From Myroides albus (GTDB lineage Bacteria; Bacteroidota; Bacteroidia; Flavobacteriales; Flavobacteriaceae): a DNA stretch of 64,000 bases. The stretch lies in contig NZ_WMJX01000013.1 of the NCBI RefSeq assembly GCF_009711045.1, forward strand, positions 256 to 64,255, in the 5' to 3' direction. Position numbers and translations under genes: made by a program. Below the pieces are notes generated by a model that was not told where the DNA came from, did not search any database, and saw only the letters and a program-made list of their open reading frames with translations. This document shows, piece by piece, positions 42,146 to 52,613 of the stretch. Position 1 is the stretch's first letter. Every line of letters begins with the position of its first letter.

Positions 42146-44136
42146 AGAGGAGAGGGGTTTACTTAAGGCTTTATCTTATGTCTGCTGCAGTGATTATTGT
42201 TGCATTGTGTATCATTTATCGCTTGGTCAAGATTCAGGGGGTTGAAGGAAAGGAGCTAAGAGCTAAAGCGCAAGATAAAACTCGTGTAAAAGAAGAAGTA
42301 ATTCCCGCAAATAGGGGAAATATATATTCAGCAGATGGAAGTCTTTTGGCAACATCTGTTCCGGTCTTTGAAATTCGATTTGATGGTGTAGCACCAAGTA
42401 AGGAAGATTTTGAGAAAAATCTTAAACCTCTATCTGACTCTTTAGCTGTGATGTTTGGTAAGAGTTCATCTCATTATCAAAATCTAATGAGAAAGGGTAG
42501 GGCAAATAATAGTAGGTACATCTTAATTGCTCGTGGGTTGAGTTATACTCAATTTGTAAGAGTGCGAAATTTTCCACTTTTTAATCGTGGTCCATATAAA
42601 GGAGGTTTTATTTCTTTACAAAAAACGATTAGACAACACCCTATCGGCAGGATTGCTCAACGTACTATTGGATATGAAAGGCAAAATGACGATAAGACTT
42701 TTGGTAGAGTAGGAATAGAAGGAGCATTTAGCAATTACCTTAGCGGTGTAGATGGAAGAAGAAAAATGCAGAGTATTGGAAAAGATCAATGGAAGCCAAT
42801 CAACGACGAGATTGAATTAGATCCTGTTGATGGAAAAGACATTGTCTCTACAATCGATGTTTATATACAAGATATTGCACATCATGGTTTGTTGAAAGCA
42901 CTTCAAGACTTTAATGCTGATCACGGTACTGTGATTGTTATGGAAGTGAAGACAGGTGCGATTCGCGCCATCTCTAATTTGGGGAGAGCGGAATCAGGAA
43001 ACTATTATGAGACTATAAATTATGCTCTTGCGGAAGTTCATGAACCGGGGTCAACGTTTAAGTTAGCTTCTCTTTTGGCTTTATTGGAGAAAGGGAAAAG
43101 TGATACGGCTCGTATTTACGATACACAAGACGGTATTGTAAAGTTTTATAATGCAAGAGTGCGCGATTCGAAATGGGGTGGATATGGAAAGATATCCTTA
43201 GCAAGAGGAATAGAAGTTTCTTCCAATACGGTGATTACTCAAGCTGTGAATGAGGGGTTTCAGAATAACCCATCAGAGTTTACAGATTACCTGAGTTCAT
43301 TGGGAATGGATAAACCCATAGGGGTGCCTATTCTGGGAGAAGGCTCTCCATATATACCAAAACCTGGTGCGAAAGGTTGGAGTGGGATTGCACTGCCGTG
43401 GATGGCGTTCGGATATGGACTATCTGTGACACCGATGCATACTTTGATGTTGTACAATGCTGTGGCAAATAATGGAGAAATGGTTAAACCGCAGTTTGTG
43501 TCAGAGGTTAAAGAGTTTAATCGCACGATAGTGAAGTTTGAAAAGGAAGTCGTAAATCCTCAAATAGCTTCTCCAGAGGTGATTAAGCAAGTACAAGCTG
43601 TTTTAGCAAATGTTGTTAAGAAAGGGACAGGAAGAAAATTGGATTCCAAAAACTTTTCGATGGCAGGTAAAACGGGAACAGCTCAAGTGAATTACGGAAA
43701 AGGAAAAGGGAAAGAGATGTATTATTCATCTTCATTTGCAGGATATTTTCCTGCTGATAATCCTAAGTACTCTTGTATAGTTGTAATTCATAGACCTGAT
43801 CGCAGTAAGAGTTATTATGGAGCTGATGTATCCGGGCCAGTGTTTAAGAAGATTGCTCAAAAGATTTATACAGATGTTCCTATTACAACTGAACTCGAAG
43901 AAGTGAATCACGTTTCTTCAGAAATTCAGAATAGTTATGCAGACTATTTTACTAAAGTGAATGATGAGAATCAGGTAATGCCGAATGTAAAAGGGATGTA
44001 TGTGATGGATGCTTTACCATTATTAGAGAATTTGGGATTGAATGTAGCAGTACATGGTATAGGAAAGATTAAAAATCAATCTATTCCAGCTGGAACAAAA
44101 ATAGAAAGAGATAAGAAAGTAGTATTAGAATTATAG
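42136..44136 (+). CDS. ftsI: Septal penicillin-binding protein (FtsI/PBP3) with PASTA domain
   Basis: A 666-residue class B PBP. One N-terminal membrane helix (LMSAAVIIVALCIIYRLV) precedes a PBP dimerisation domain (VIPANRGNIYSADGSLLATS). The transpeptidase motifs are S306-TF-K309 in EPGSTFKLAS, S362-S-N364 and K512-T-G514 in AGKTGTAQ. A C-terminal PASTA domain follows (NQVMPNVKGMYVMDALPLLENLGLNV). It crosslinks septal peptidoglycan with FtsW. It overlaps ftsL by 10 nt and murE by one base. Confidence 0.95.
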   Translation: MALERRGVYLRLYLMSAAVIIVALCIIYRLVKIQGVEGKELRAKAQDKTRVKEEVIPANRGNIYSADGSLLATSVPVFEIRFDGVAPSKEDFEKNLKPLSDSLAVMFGKSSSHYQNLMRKGRANNSRYILIARGLSYTQFVRVRNFPLFNRGPYKGGFISLQKTIRQHPIGRIAQRTIGYERQNDDKTFGRVGIEGAFSNYLSGVDGRRKMQSIGKDQWKPINDEIELDPVDGKDIVSTIDVYIQDIAHHGLLKALQDFNADHGTVIVMEVKTGAIRAISNLGRAESGNYYETINYALAEVHEPGSTFKLASLLALLEKGKSDTARIYDTQDGIVKFYNARVRDSKWGGYGKISLARGIEVSSNTVITQAVNEGFQNNPSEFTDYLSSLGMDKPIGVPILGEGSPYIPKPGAKGWSGIALPWMAFGYGLSVTPMHTLMLYNAVANNGEMVKPQFVSEVKEFNRTIVKFEKEVVNPQIASPEVIKQVQAVLANVVKKGTGRKLDSKNFSMAGKTGTAQVNYGKGKGKEMYYSSSFAGYFPADNPKYSCIVVIHRPDRSKSYYGADVSGPVFKKIAQKIYTDVPITTELEEVNHVSSEIQNSYADYFTKVNDENQVMPNVKGMYVMDALPLLENLGLNVAVHGIGKIKNQSIPAGTKIERDKKVVLEL

Positions 44137-45590
44137 TGAGAAAGCTAAAAGACATATTATATAGAGTAGAAATAAAATCTGTAGTAGGTTCAACCGATCT
44201 TGCTATAGATTTCATTGCTTTTGATTCACGTAAAGTGAAAGCAGATACATTATTTGTAGCTCAAAGAGGATCTGTAGTAGATGGACATGAGTACATCAGT
44301 CAAGCTATAGCACAGGGTGCCACAGTGATTGTGTGTGAAGAGTTGCCTTCTGATATAGTTGATAATGTAACTTATGTATGTGTAGAAGACTCTGATTTGG
44401 CTTTAGCTCATATGGCCAATAATTTTTATAATGAGCCTTCATCTAAGTTACATTTAGTTGGTGTTACTGGAACAAATGGTAAAACAACTATAGCGACATT
44501 GTTGTATAATTTGTTTACCAATATTGGGTATAAGGTAGGATTGTTATCTACTGTAAAAATTATCGTTGGTAAGAAGGTTTACGAAACGACGCACACAACG
44601 CCAGATTCACTGACTATAAATTATTATATGAATGAAATGGTCGCTGAAGGTTGTGAGTATTGTTTTATGGAAGTGAGTTCTCATGGAATTGTTCAGAAAC
44701 GCACAGATGCTTTGAACTTTAGAGGTGGGATTTTTACCAATTTAACACATGACCATTTAGATTATCACAAAACATTTGCAGAATATAGAAATGCTAAGAA
44801 AATCTTTTTTGATCAACTTAGTAGTAAGGCTTTTGCAGTGACCAATGTGGACGATAAAAACGGAATGTTTATGGTTCAGAATACAAAGGCAAAGTTAATT
44901 ACTTACGGTCTGAAAAATGTATCAGATTACAAAGGACAGATTCTTGAGAGTCAGTTTTCTGGTATGTTAATGAAAGTAAATCAACAAGATGTATGGGTAC
45001 AGTTGATAGGTGCATTTAATGCAAGTAATTTGTTAGCTGTGTTTTCTGTTGCTGTAGAATTGGGTGTTGATTTTCAAGAGGCTTTGTTGCAATTGAGTAA
45101 ACTGACAAGTGTAGCAGGGCGTTTTCAATATATTGTAGGAAGAGATAATATAACGGCAATTGTCGATTATGCTCATACGCCTGACGCGCTTAAGAATGTA
45201 ATAGAGACGATAAACTCTATCCGAACTTTTAATGAGAAGTTGATAACGGTAGTTGGTTGCGGAGGAAATAGAGATAAAACGAAAAGGCCAGAGATGGGAC
45301 AGATAGCTTCTGAATTGAGTAGTAAAGTAATTTTCACTTCCGATAACCCAAGATTCGAAGAACCATCTGAGATTTTGGAGCAGATAGAAGCTGGTGTTGA
45401 GCCTCAGAATGCGATGAAAACAATTGTAGTAGAAGATCGCAAACAGGCTATTAAGCTTGCTTGTCAACAAGCTGTAGCTGGGGATATTATTTTAATAGCA
45501 GGTAAGGGACATGAAACTTACCAAGATGTTAAAGGAGTAAAAAGTCATTTTAATGACTTAGAGATTGTAACTGAGTTTTTGAAACAATAA
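44136..45590 (+). CDS. murE: UDP-MurNAc-L-Ala-D-Glu:meso-DAP ligase
   Basis: A 484-residue Mur ligase. The ATP-binding motif GTNGKTT covers residues 112-118, HTTPDSLTINYYMNEM the UDP-substrate region and YAHTPDAL the C-terminal domain entry. DNPR (403-406) is the motif that selects meso-diaminopimelate. This predicts A1-gamma, mDAP peptidoglycan. The start is GTG at 44136, overlapping the ftsI stop (TAGTG), so it is translationally coupled. Ends 15 nt before mraY. Confidence 0.96.
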   Translation: MRKLKDILYRVEIKSVVGSTDLAIDFIAFDSRKVKADTLFVAQRGSVVDGHEYISQAIAQGATVIVCEELPSDIVDNVTYVCVEDSDLALAHMANNFYNEPSSKLHLVGVTGTNGKTTIATLLYNLFTNIGYKVGLLSTVKIIVGKKVYETTHTTPDSLTINYYMNEMVAEGCEYCFMEVSSHGIVQKRTDALNFRGGIFTNLTHDHLDYHKTFAEYRNAKKIFFDQLSSKAFAVTNVDDKNGMFMVQNTKAKLITYGLKNVSDYKGQILESQFSGMLMKVNQQDVWVQLIGAFNASNLLAVFSVAVELGVDFQEALLQLSKLTSVAGRFQYIVGRDNITAIVDYAHTPDALKNVIETINSIRTFNEKLITVVGCGGNRDKTKRPEMGQIASELSSKVIFTSDNPRFEEPSEILEQIEAGVEPQNAMKTIVVEDRKQAIKLACQQAVAGDIILIAGKGHETYQDVKGVKSHFNDLEIVTEFLKQ

Positions 45591-45605
45591 GAGGAGAATA
45601 GAATT

Positions 45606-46817
45606 ATGTTGTATTATTTATTTCAGTATTTAGATAGTATTTTGAAAATACCAGGAGCGGGAGTGTTTCAGTACATTACTTTTCGCTCAGGAATGGCAGT
45701 GATTTTTTCATTGTTGTTTTCTATCATTTACGGAAAGAGAATTATTAGATTTTTATACAGAATGCAAGTAGGAGAGACCGTTAGGGATCTTGGTCTTGAA
45801 GGACAAAAAGAGAAAGCTGGTACGCCTACTATGGGAGGAGTAATTATTATTTTAGCAACTCTTATTCCTGTATTGCTTTTTGCAAAATTAGATAATGTCT
45901 ATGTCTTATTGTTGATATTAACTACCCTTTGGATGGGAGCTATTGGTTTCTTAGATGACTATATTAAAGTATTTAAGAAAGATAAAGATGGGTTAAAGGG
46001 AAGATTCAAAGTTGTAGGACAAGTAGGGTTGGGGCTAATTGTAGGTTCAGTTTTATACTTTAGTCCAAGTGTCACTGTTAGAGATACACCTGCTAATCAG
46101 GTTATCGTTGAGAGTACTGTAAGTAAGTACGATGTTAAATCGACAGCAACAACGATTCCTTTTTTCAAAGATAATGAGTTTGATTATAATATGCTGATTA
46201 GCTGGATGGGGGAAGGAGCAGAAAAGTATGCTTGGCTTGTATTCATTCCTATAGTCATTTTTATTATTACAGCAGTATCGAATGGTGCTAATCTCACCGA
46301 TGGTATAGATGGCTTAGCCGCTGGTACCTCCGCAATATCCACTTTTGTGCTGGGTATTTTTGCGTTTGTATCAGGTAACGTAATATTTTCTAATTATTTG
46401 AATATTATGTATATCCCAAATTCGGGTGAAATGACTGTTTTTATATCCGCCTTTATGGGAGCTCTGATAGGATTCCTATGGTATAATACCTATCCAGCTC
46501 AAGTGTTTATGGGTGATACAGGAAGTTTGACAATAGGGGGGATTATTGCAGTTATGGCTATCGCTGTTCGTAAAGAGTTATTGATTCCAGTATTGTGTGG
46601 TATATTCTTGATTGAGAATTTATCTGTAGTGATGCAAGTATCTTATTTTAAGTATACGAAAAAGAAATATGGTGAAGGAAGAAGGATTTTCTTAATGTCT
46701 CCTTTACACCACCATTTTCAAAAGAAAGGATATCACGAAAGTAAGATTGTTACTCGTTTCTGGATTATAGCCATATTATTGGGCGTATTTTGTTTAGTAT
46801 CACTAAAACTGAGATAA
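45606..46817 (+). CDS. mraY: Phospho-N-acetylmuramoyl-pentapeptide transferase
   Basis: A 403-residue polytopic enzyme with about ten membrane helices. It has [20 protein letters not shown] (Asp pair), [15 protein letters not shown] and [11 protein letters not shown] catalytic loops, and [19 protein letters not shown] (HHH motif). It transfers phospho-MurNAc-pentapeptide to undecaprenyl phosphate to form lipid I. It is about 40 residues longer than E. coli MraY because of an insert after the fourth helix (region of [13 protein letters not shown]), typical for Bacteroidota. Confidence 0.97.
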   Translation: MLYYLFQYLDSILKIPGAGVFQYITFRSGMAVIFSLLFSIIYGKRIIRFLYRMQVGETVRDLGLEGQKEKAGTPTMGGVIIILATLIPVLLFAKLDNVYVLLLILTTLWMGAIGFLDDYIKVFKKDKDGLKGRFKVVGQVGLGLIVGSVLYFSPSVTVRDTPANQVIVESTVSKYDVKSTATTIPFFKDNEFDYNMLISWMGEGAEKYAWLVFIPIVIFIITAVSNGANLTDGIDGLAAGTSAISTFVLGIFAFVSGNVIFSNYLNIMYIPNSGEMTVFISAFMGALIGFLWYNTYPAQVFMGDTGSLTIGGIIAVMAIAVRKELLIPVLCGIFLIENLSVVMQVSYFKYTKKKYGEGRRIFLMSPLHHHFQKKGYHESKIVTRFWIIAILLGVFCLVSLKLR

Positions 46818-46818
46818 G

Positions 46819-48153
46819 ATGAAGAAGATTGCAATTTTAGGAGCAGGAGAAAGTGGTGTAGGTACGGCTATTTTAGCATTGCAAAAGGGATATAGTGTTT
46901 TTGTTTCCGATTTTGGGACAATAAAAGATAATTATAAAGAAGCATTGACAAATGCTGGTATTTGTTGGGAAGAGAATGGGCATACAGAAGCGGAGATTTT
47001 AGATGCTGATGTAGTTGTAAAAAGTCCAGGTATTCCTGATAAAGCACCAATCATTAAGAAATTAGTTGATAAGGGTGTAAAGATCATTTCTGAAATTGAA
47101 TTTGCATATCATTTCAATTCAGAATTATCAATAGCTATCACAGGAAGTAATGGAAAGACAACAACGACAATGTTGACTTACAAATTGCTTAAGGATGGGG
47201 GGTTAGATATCGGTATAGCTGGTAACATTGGTGACAGTTATGCTGGTCAAGTTGCAAGTAATCCTGAGAAATGCTATGTGCTTGAGTTAAGTAGTTTTCA
47301 GTTAGACGGAATAGTAGAATTTAGACCAAATATTGCTGTACTAACTAATCTAAGTCCAGATCACCTGGATCGATATGATTATAAGTACTCGAATTACATT
47401 GATTCTAAGTTTAGAATCACTATGAATCAAACGGCTGAAGATTATTTTATTTATGATTATGACGATGAGGAAATTCAACAGTGGTTGAAAACTCATACAA
47501 TAAAAGCTAAGGCATTGCCTTTCTCATTGTATAAAAAATTAGATGAGGGGGCTTATGTTGAGGATAAAAATATTGTTGTGACTATGAATAAAGAAACAAT
47601 TGTATTGCCAATTGAAGATTTAGGAATTGAGGGATTGCATAATGTGAAAAATGCAATGGCAGCAACTACTATTGCTCAATTAAAGAGAATTCGAAAGGAT
47701 AAGATTAGAGAAAGTCTTTCTGATTTCCAAGGGGTAGAGCATAGACTTGAAAAAGTCTTGAAAGTAGATAATGTTCAATATATTAATGATTCAAAAGCGA
47801 CTAATATCAATGCTACTTTCTTTGCTTTGGAAAGTATGAAGACACCAACAGTGTGGATAGTAGGTGGTGTTGATAAAGGGAATGACTATCACGAGTTAAT
47901 GCCTTTGGTTCGCGAAAAGGTGAAAAGTATTGTTTGTTTAGGGCTTGATAATACCAAAATACGCGATGCTTATCAGAATGTAGTAGAATCATTTGTAGAG
48001 GTTCAAACGATGAATGACGCTGTGAAAGTGGCACAAAGTTTAGCAGAAAGTGGCGATGCAGTATTGTTGTCACCTGCTTGTGCAAGTTTTGATTTGTTTG
48101 AGAACTACGAGGATAGAGGAAGACAGTTTAAAGATGAAGTACATAATTTATAA
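46819..48153 (+). CDS. murD: UDP-MurNAc-L-Ala:D-Glu ligase
   Basis: A 444-residue Mur ligase. It begins KIAILGAGESGVGTAILA (Rossmann-like UDP-binding domain). The ATP motif GSNGKTT covers 109-115, with ELSSFQLD and LSPDHLDRYD for substrate and metal. NDSKATNINATFFAL and LSPACASFDLFENYEDRG mark the C-terminal domain. It adds D-glutamate to UDP-MurNAc-L-alanine. It starts 1 nt after mraY. Confidence 0.97.
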   Translation: MKKIAILGAGESGVGTAILALQKGYSVFVSDFGTIKDNYKEALTNAGICWEENGHTEAEILDADVVVKSPGIPDKAPIIKKLVDKGVKIISEIEFAYHFNSELSIAITGSNGKTTTTMLTYKLLKDGGLDIGIAGNIGDSYAGQVASNPEKCYVLELSSFQLDGIVEFRPNIAVLTNLSPDHLDRYDYKYSNYIDSKFRITMNQTAEDYFIYDYDDEEIQQWLKTHTIKAKALPFSLYKKLDEGAYVEDKNIVVTMNKETIVLPIEDLGIEGLHNVKNAMAATTIAQLKRIRKDKIRESLSDFQGVEHRLEKVLKVDNVQYINDSKATNINATFFALESMKTPTVWIVGGVDKGNDYHELMPLVREKVKSIVCLGLDNTKIRDAYQNVVESFVEVQTMNDAVKVAQSLAESGDAVLLSPACASFDLFENYEDRGRQFKDEVHNL

Positions 48154-48169
48154 AGTAAGTATATAAACA

Positions 48170-49417
48170 ATGAAGTGGTTGTACGCACATTTATACGGAG
48201 ATAAAACGATTTGGGCATTAGTTATTCTATTGGCCTGTTTCTCTATTATGCCTGTATATAGTGCGAGTACAAATTTAGTTTATACTGTAGGAACTGGTGA
48301 AAAGACGATTTATTATTTGATCAAGCACTTTGTACACATCAGTGTAGGTCTAATTTTTATGTGGTTGGTTCACCGTGTAGATTATCGCTATTTTAAGCTT
48401 GTAGGTTTTGTAGGAATACCTGTCGTGGTACTATTGTTAATCTACACGTTGACAAAGGGAACAATGATAGGCGGAGCAAATGCCAGTAGATGGGTTAGTG
48501 TGCTGGGTGTTCAGTTTCAACCTTCTTCTATAGCAGCAATTGTATTGACCGTTTATGTCGCTCAATATTTAGTAAAGATAAAGGACAAGACAGTTGATTT
48601 TGTTTCTTCTTTATGGGAGTTGTGGTTGCCAGTGGGATTAATCGTATTGCTAATTTTACCAGCAAACTTTTCTACGGCTGCAATTATTTCGCTTGTAGTT
48701 TTTACAGTTGCACTTATAGGCAAGTATCCGTTAAAGTACTTAGCTATTATCTGTTCTGCGGCAGTATTGTTTATTGGGATCTTTATGATTACGGCAAAGG
48801 CTTTTCCAGGTTTATTTCCCAATCGAGTGGATACTTGGATTAGTAGAATTGACAGATTCGCCAATTCAGACGATTCTACCAAAGACTTGTACCAAGTACA
48901 AAATGCAAAAATAGCAATTGCCTCAGGTGGATTGTTTGGCTTAGGGCCAGGTAAAAGTGTTCAGAAGAACTTTTTGCCACAATCTTCATCAGATTTCATT
49001 TACGCTATTATAGTTGAGGAATATGGTGTCGTTTTTGGAGTGTTTTTGCTCTTTGTATATATGTCGTTGTTCTTTCGTTTTTTGATTGCGATACACAGGG
49101 CTCCCACAGTATTTGGTCAACTCCTGGTGGTCGGATTAGGATTTTTTCTAATCTATCAGACGTTGATTAATATTGGAGTTGCAGTTTCGTTTTTACCGAC
49201 AACGGGTCAACCCTTACCTCTTATTAGTAGTGGAGGGACATCTATATGGATGACATGTGTAGCTTTAGGTATTATCCTTAGTGTTACAAAAAGTGAAAGA
49301 GAAATTCAGGAACGCGAAATGGAGAAGAGTGATGCAGAGAAGCGTGAAGAAGAAGAATTGAATAGAATTCAATTAGAAAAAGAACAAATTTTAGAACAAG
49401 AGTTAAAAGAAAATTAG
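48170..49417 (+). CDS. ftsW: Septal SEDS glycosyltransferase FtsW
   Basis: A 415-residue SEDS membrane protein with about ten helices. It has the conserved [20 protein letters not shown] region, the catalytic-loop Asp region before [38 protein letters not shown], and [18 protein letters not shown] near the end. The C-terminal cytoplasmic tail is rich in Glu/Lys. It polymerises lipid II at the septum with FtsI. Its place between murD and murG makes FtsW rather than RodA. Confidence 0.95.
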   Translation: MKWLYAHLYGDKTIWALVILLACFSIMPVYSASTNLVYTVGTGEKTIYYLIKHFVHISVGLIFMWLVHRVDYRYFKLVGFVGIPVVVLLLIYTLTKGTMIGGANASRWVSVLGVQFQPSSIAAIVLTVYVAQYLVKIKDKTVDFVSSLWELWLPVGLIVLLILPANFSTAAIISLVVFTVALIGKYPLKYLAIICSAAVLFIGIFMITAKAFPGLFPNRVDTWISRIDRFANSDDSTKDLYQVQNAKIAIASGGLFGLGPGKSVQKNFLPQSSSDFIYAIIVEEYGVVFGVFLLFVYMSLFFRFLIAIHRAPTVFGQLLVVGLGFFLIYQTLINIGVAVSFLPTTGQPLPLISSGGTSIWMTCVALGIILSVTKSEREIQEREMEKSDAEKREEEELNRIQLEKEQILEQELKEN

Positions 49418-49425
49418 ATTATAAT

Positions 49426-50514
49426 ATGAGTCATGCACCTCGGTTTATATTGAGTGGAGGAGGAACGGGAGGACATATATACCCAGCCTTAGCAATTGCA
49501 AATGAATTGAAGAGTCGATTTGCTAATGCTGAGATATTGTTTGTGGGTGCAGAAGGTCGTATGGAGATGCAGAAAATACCACAGGCTGGGTATGCTATCG
49601 AAGGATTGTGGATCTCTGGCTTGAAAAGGGAGTTATCGTTAGATAACTTATCATTTCCTTTTAAAGTAATTAGCAGTCTGCTTAAATCGAGAAAGATCAT
49701 AAAAAGGTTTAAGCCAGATGTTGTGATTGGGACAGGGGGATACGCAAGTGGAGCTGTTGTAAAGGTAGCTGCAGATATGGGAATCCCAACTGTTGTACAA
49801 GAGCAGAATTCTTTTCCTGGTATTACTAACAAGTTATTAGGAAAGAAAGCAAAGGCTATTTGTGTGGCATATGATAACCTTGAAGCGTTTTTTCCAAAAG
49901 ATAAGCTGGTCAAGACAGGTAATCCCGTTAGACAGGATTTACTGGTATTAAGCGATAAGGCTGAAGCTAAAGCCTCTTTCAAATTGGATGTAAGTAAGAA
50001 AACACTTTTAGTGTTAGGAGGAAGCTTAGGGGCGAGAAGGATAAATCAATTAGTTGAAAGTAATCTTGGCTTATTCGAAGAAATGGAGCTTGAGGTTATT
50101 TGGCAATGTGGTAAGTTATATTACGAAGAATACAAGAAATACAACAGTAGTAGGGTAAAAGTATTAGCGTTTGTAGATAGAATGGATTATGCTTTTGCAT
50201 CAGCTGATATTGTAGTTTCGCGAGCTGGAGCTTCTTCAGTTTCTGAATTAGCAATAGTAGGAAAACCAGTCATATTTGTGCCTTCTCCTAATGTGGCAGA
50301 AGATCACCAAACTAAGAATGCTTTAAGTATTGTAGAACGCGGTGGTGCGCTAATGGTTAAAGAAAGTGAGTTGGATACTTTTCCGGATTTGTTTAAATCC
50401 GTGTTAAGTGACGATAGTCGTATGCAAGAATTGGGAGATAACTTTAAAAAGTTAGCCTTGCCAAATGCAACAAAAGATATTGTAGATCAAATAGTAGCTT
50501 TAATTAAAAAGTAA
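49426..50514 (+). CDS. murG: Lipid II synthase (UDP-GlcNAc transferase)
   Basis: A 362-residue GT28 enzyme. N-terminal [21 protein letters not shown] is the membrane- and lipid-binding glycine loop. [11 protein letters not shown] is the second glycine motif. [15 protein letters not shown] and [24 protein letters not shown] are the donor-binding signature. It adds GlcNAc to lipid I on the inner membrane. Its stop overlaps the murC start (TAATG). Confidence 0.97.
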   Translation: MSHAPRFILSGGGTGGHIYPALAIANELKSRFANAEILFVGAEGRMEMQKIPQAGYAIEGLWISGLKRELSLDNLSFPFKVISSLLKSRKIIKRFKPDVVIGTGGYASGAVVKVAADMGIPTVVQEQNSFPGITNKLLGKKAKAICVAYDNLEAFFPKDKLVKTGNPVRQDLLVLSDKAEAKASFKLDVSKKTLLVLGGSLGARRINQLVESNLGLFEEMELEVIWQCGKLYYEEYKKYNSSRVKVLAFVDRMDYAFASADIVVSRAGASSVSELAIVGKPVIFVPSPNVAEDHQTKNALSIVERGGALMVKESELDTFPDLFKSVLSDDSRMQELGDNFKKLALPNATKDIVDQIVALIKK

Positions 50515-51860
50515 TGAAAGTAATTGATAAAATAAAGAGTGTATATTTTATAGGGATTGGTGGTATTGGAATGAGTGCCCTTGCTCGTTATTTTAAATTC
50601 TTAGGTAAGAATGTCGCTGGATACGATAAAACGCCAACACAACTTACTAGAGAGTTAGAGGAAGTTGGTATTGAAATACATTATGAAGACAATATTGCTT
50701 TTATTGGAGAGGAGTATAAAGATATTGATAGTACAGTTGTTGTTATTACCCCTGCGGTACCTACATCTCATACAGAATGGATGTATTTTCAACAAGCTGG
50801 ATTTGAAATTTTAAAGAGATCTGAGGTACTTGGTATCATCACAAAAGATACTTACTGTTTCGCTGTTGCTGGTACGCATGGTAAAACAACAACAACAAGT
50901 ATTCTTGGACATTTACTTTATCAAGCTGGAGTAGATGTTACTGCTTTTGTAGGAGGAGTTGTTGAAAACTACCAGACTAATTTGATTGGTTCGGGTAAAA
51001 CGGTTACAGTAGTGGAAGCAGATGAGTTTGATCGTTCATTTTTAAGATTGAGTCCCAATATCGCTTGTATCAATTCTACCGAAGCTGATCACTTAGATAT
51101 TTTTGGAACAGCTGATGAGATGTTGATTTCTTTTAAGGAATTTGCTGCAAAAGTTGAGGATAAGAATTTGCTGTTTGTTCATGAAGATGTTGATTTAGAT
51201 GGAGTGAAAGTTGGTTTTGGGGCAGATAGTAGCTTTCAGGTAAAGAATATTAGAATCGATAATGGTTGGTATATATTCGATATAGTGACGCCAAAAGAGA
51301 CTGTGTCAGATGTTAGATTTGGATTACCAGGACATCACAATTTGACAAATGCATTAACAGCTTTTGCTATGGCATATGTGTATGGTGTAAATGTTAGTGA
51401 TTTAGTGAATGCTTTGGAGACATTTAAGGGAGTGAGAAGAAGATTTTCTTATAAGATTCGCAATGAGAAGTTGATATTTATTGACGATTACGCTCATCAT
51501 CCAACGGAGATTAAAGCAGTTAGTCAAGCAGTTCATGAGATGTATGGGGATAAGAAAATATTAGCAATCTTTCAACCTCATTTGTATAGTCGAACAAGAG
51601 ATTTTATGGAAGAGTTCGGCGAGGCATTGTCAACTTTTGAGAATGTAGTTTTGTTGGATATTTACCCAGCACGTGAATTGCCTATAGAGGGAGTAACATC
51701 TGATAAACTATTAGAACTAATTAAGTCGAATAGTAAATGTTTGGTTGAAAAAAGCAGATTGATCAGCTATATAAAAGATTTTAACCCAGAGGTGGTACTG
51801 ACTATTGGTGCTGGAGATATAGGTGAAATGATTAATGATATAAAATTGGAATTAGAATAA
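50514..51860 (+). CDS. murC: UDP-MurNAc:L-alanine ligase
   Basis: A 448-residue Mur ligase. It opens YFIGIGGIGMSALARYF. The ATP motif GTHGKTT lies at 120-126, VVEADEFDRSFLRLSP is the metal and substrate region, and DDYAHHPTEIKAV is the C-terminal-domain signature with FQPHLYSRTRDF. It attaches the first alanine to UDP-MurNAc. Coupled to murG by a one-base overlap and followed 12 nt later by ftsQ. Confidence 0.97.
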   Translation: MKVIDKIKSVYFIGIGGIGMSALARYFKFLGKNVAGYDKTPTQLTRELEEVGIEIHYEDNIAFIGEEYKDIDSTVVVITPAVPTSHTEWMYFQQAGFEILKRSEVLGIITKDTYCFAVAGTHGKTTTTSILGHLLYQAGVDVTAFVGGVVENYQTNLIGSGKTVTVVEADEFDRSFLRLSPNIACINSTEADHLDIFGTADEMLISFKEFAAKVEDKNLLFVHEDVDLDGVKVGFGADSSFQVKNIRIDNGWYIFDIVTPKETVSDVRFGLPGHHNLTNALTAFAMAYVYGVNVSDLVNALETFKGVRRRFSYKIRNEKLIFIDDYAHHPTEIKAVSQAVHEMYGDKKILAIFQPHLYSRTRDFMEEFGEALSTFENVVLLDIYPARELPIEGVTSDKLLELIKSNSKCLVEKSRLISYIKDFNPEVVLTIGAGDIGEMINDIKLELE

Positions 51861-51872
51861 AATATAATAAGT

Positions 51873-52610
51873 GTGAAAAAGTTATTTAAGAGAATAAAGT
51901 GGGTTGATGTTCGCATATTGTTAGTGTGCGCTATTGCCTTTGTTGTTTATTCTTTTAGTAATAAAAAGAGCGAAGATAAAGAGATTAGTGGTATAGAAGT
52001 TTTTTTCAAAGGTGAGGATTATCATTTTGTAACAGGAGCAGATATTCGCAGTATGGTTGAAAAAAGTTTACCAAACACTTCCAGAGTTAATAGATCTATA
52101 GTAGATTTGAAGAAAGTGGAAGATGAAGTCTTAAGTAATGAGCTAATTAAGAATGCAGAAGTGTATCTATCTATAGATGGAAAGTTATATGTAGATGTGT
52201 GGCAGAAGGAAGCAGTTGGACGTTATTTTGAGAATGGTAAGAGTTACTATATCGATAATACTGGAAGGAGTATGCCTATCTCTCACAATTTTTCACAACG
52301 AGTACCTATGATTGATGGTCGTATTACGGAAAACAATCGCGGGGATTTATTAAAAATGTTGAAGTTGATTAATGAAAGTGAGTTTTTAAAGCAGGATTTA
52401 ACTGGAATTATTATACGGGGAGATGAAACCTTAATGTTAAAGAGTAGAACTAATGATTATAGTATTTCTTTTGGAACATTTGATGAAATGGAAAAGAAAT
52501 TGAATAATTATACGGCCTTTGTGAAGTATTGTACAGAAGGCAAGTTAGACACAAAACAGTATAAGAGTATAAATCTTAGATTTACTCAACAAGTAGTATG
52601 TAGTAAATAG
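51873..52610 (+). CDS. ftsQ: Cell division protein FtsQ
   Basis: A 245-residue bitopic protein. A short cytoplasmic N-terminus and one membrane helix (VDVRILLVCAIAFVVYSFS) are followed by a periplasmic POTRA-like domain (GIEVFFKGEDYHFVTGADIRSMV) and a beta-rich C-terminal part (YLSIDGKLYVDVWQKEAVGRY). Overall identity is low, as usual for FtsQ, but the position between murC and ftsA is decisive. The start is GTG at 51873. FtsQ scaffolds the FtsQLB complex. Confidence 0.9.
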   Translation: MKKLFKRIKWVDVRILLVCAIAFVVYSFSNKKSEDKEISGIEVFFKGEDYHFVTGADIRSMVEKSLPNTSRVNRSIVDLKKVEDEVLSNELIKNAEVYLSIDGKLYVDVWQKEAVGRYFENGKSYYIDNTGRSMPISHNFSQRVPMIDGRITENNRGDLLKMLKLINESEFLKQDLTGIIIRGDETLMLKSRTNDYSISFGTFDEMEKKLNNYTAFVKYCTEGKLDTKQYKSINLRFTQQVVCSK

Positions 52611-52613
52611 AAA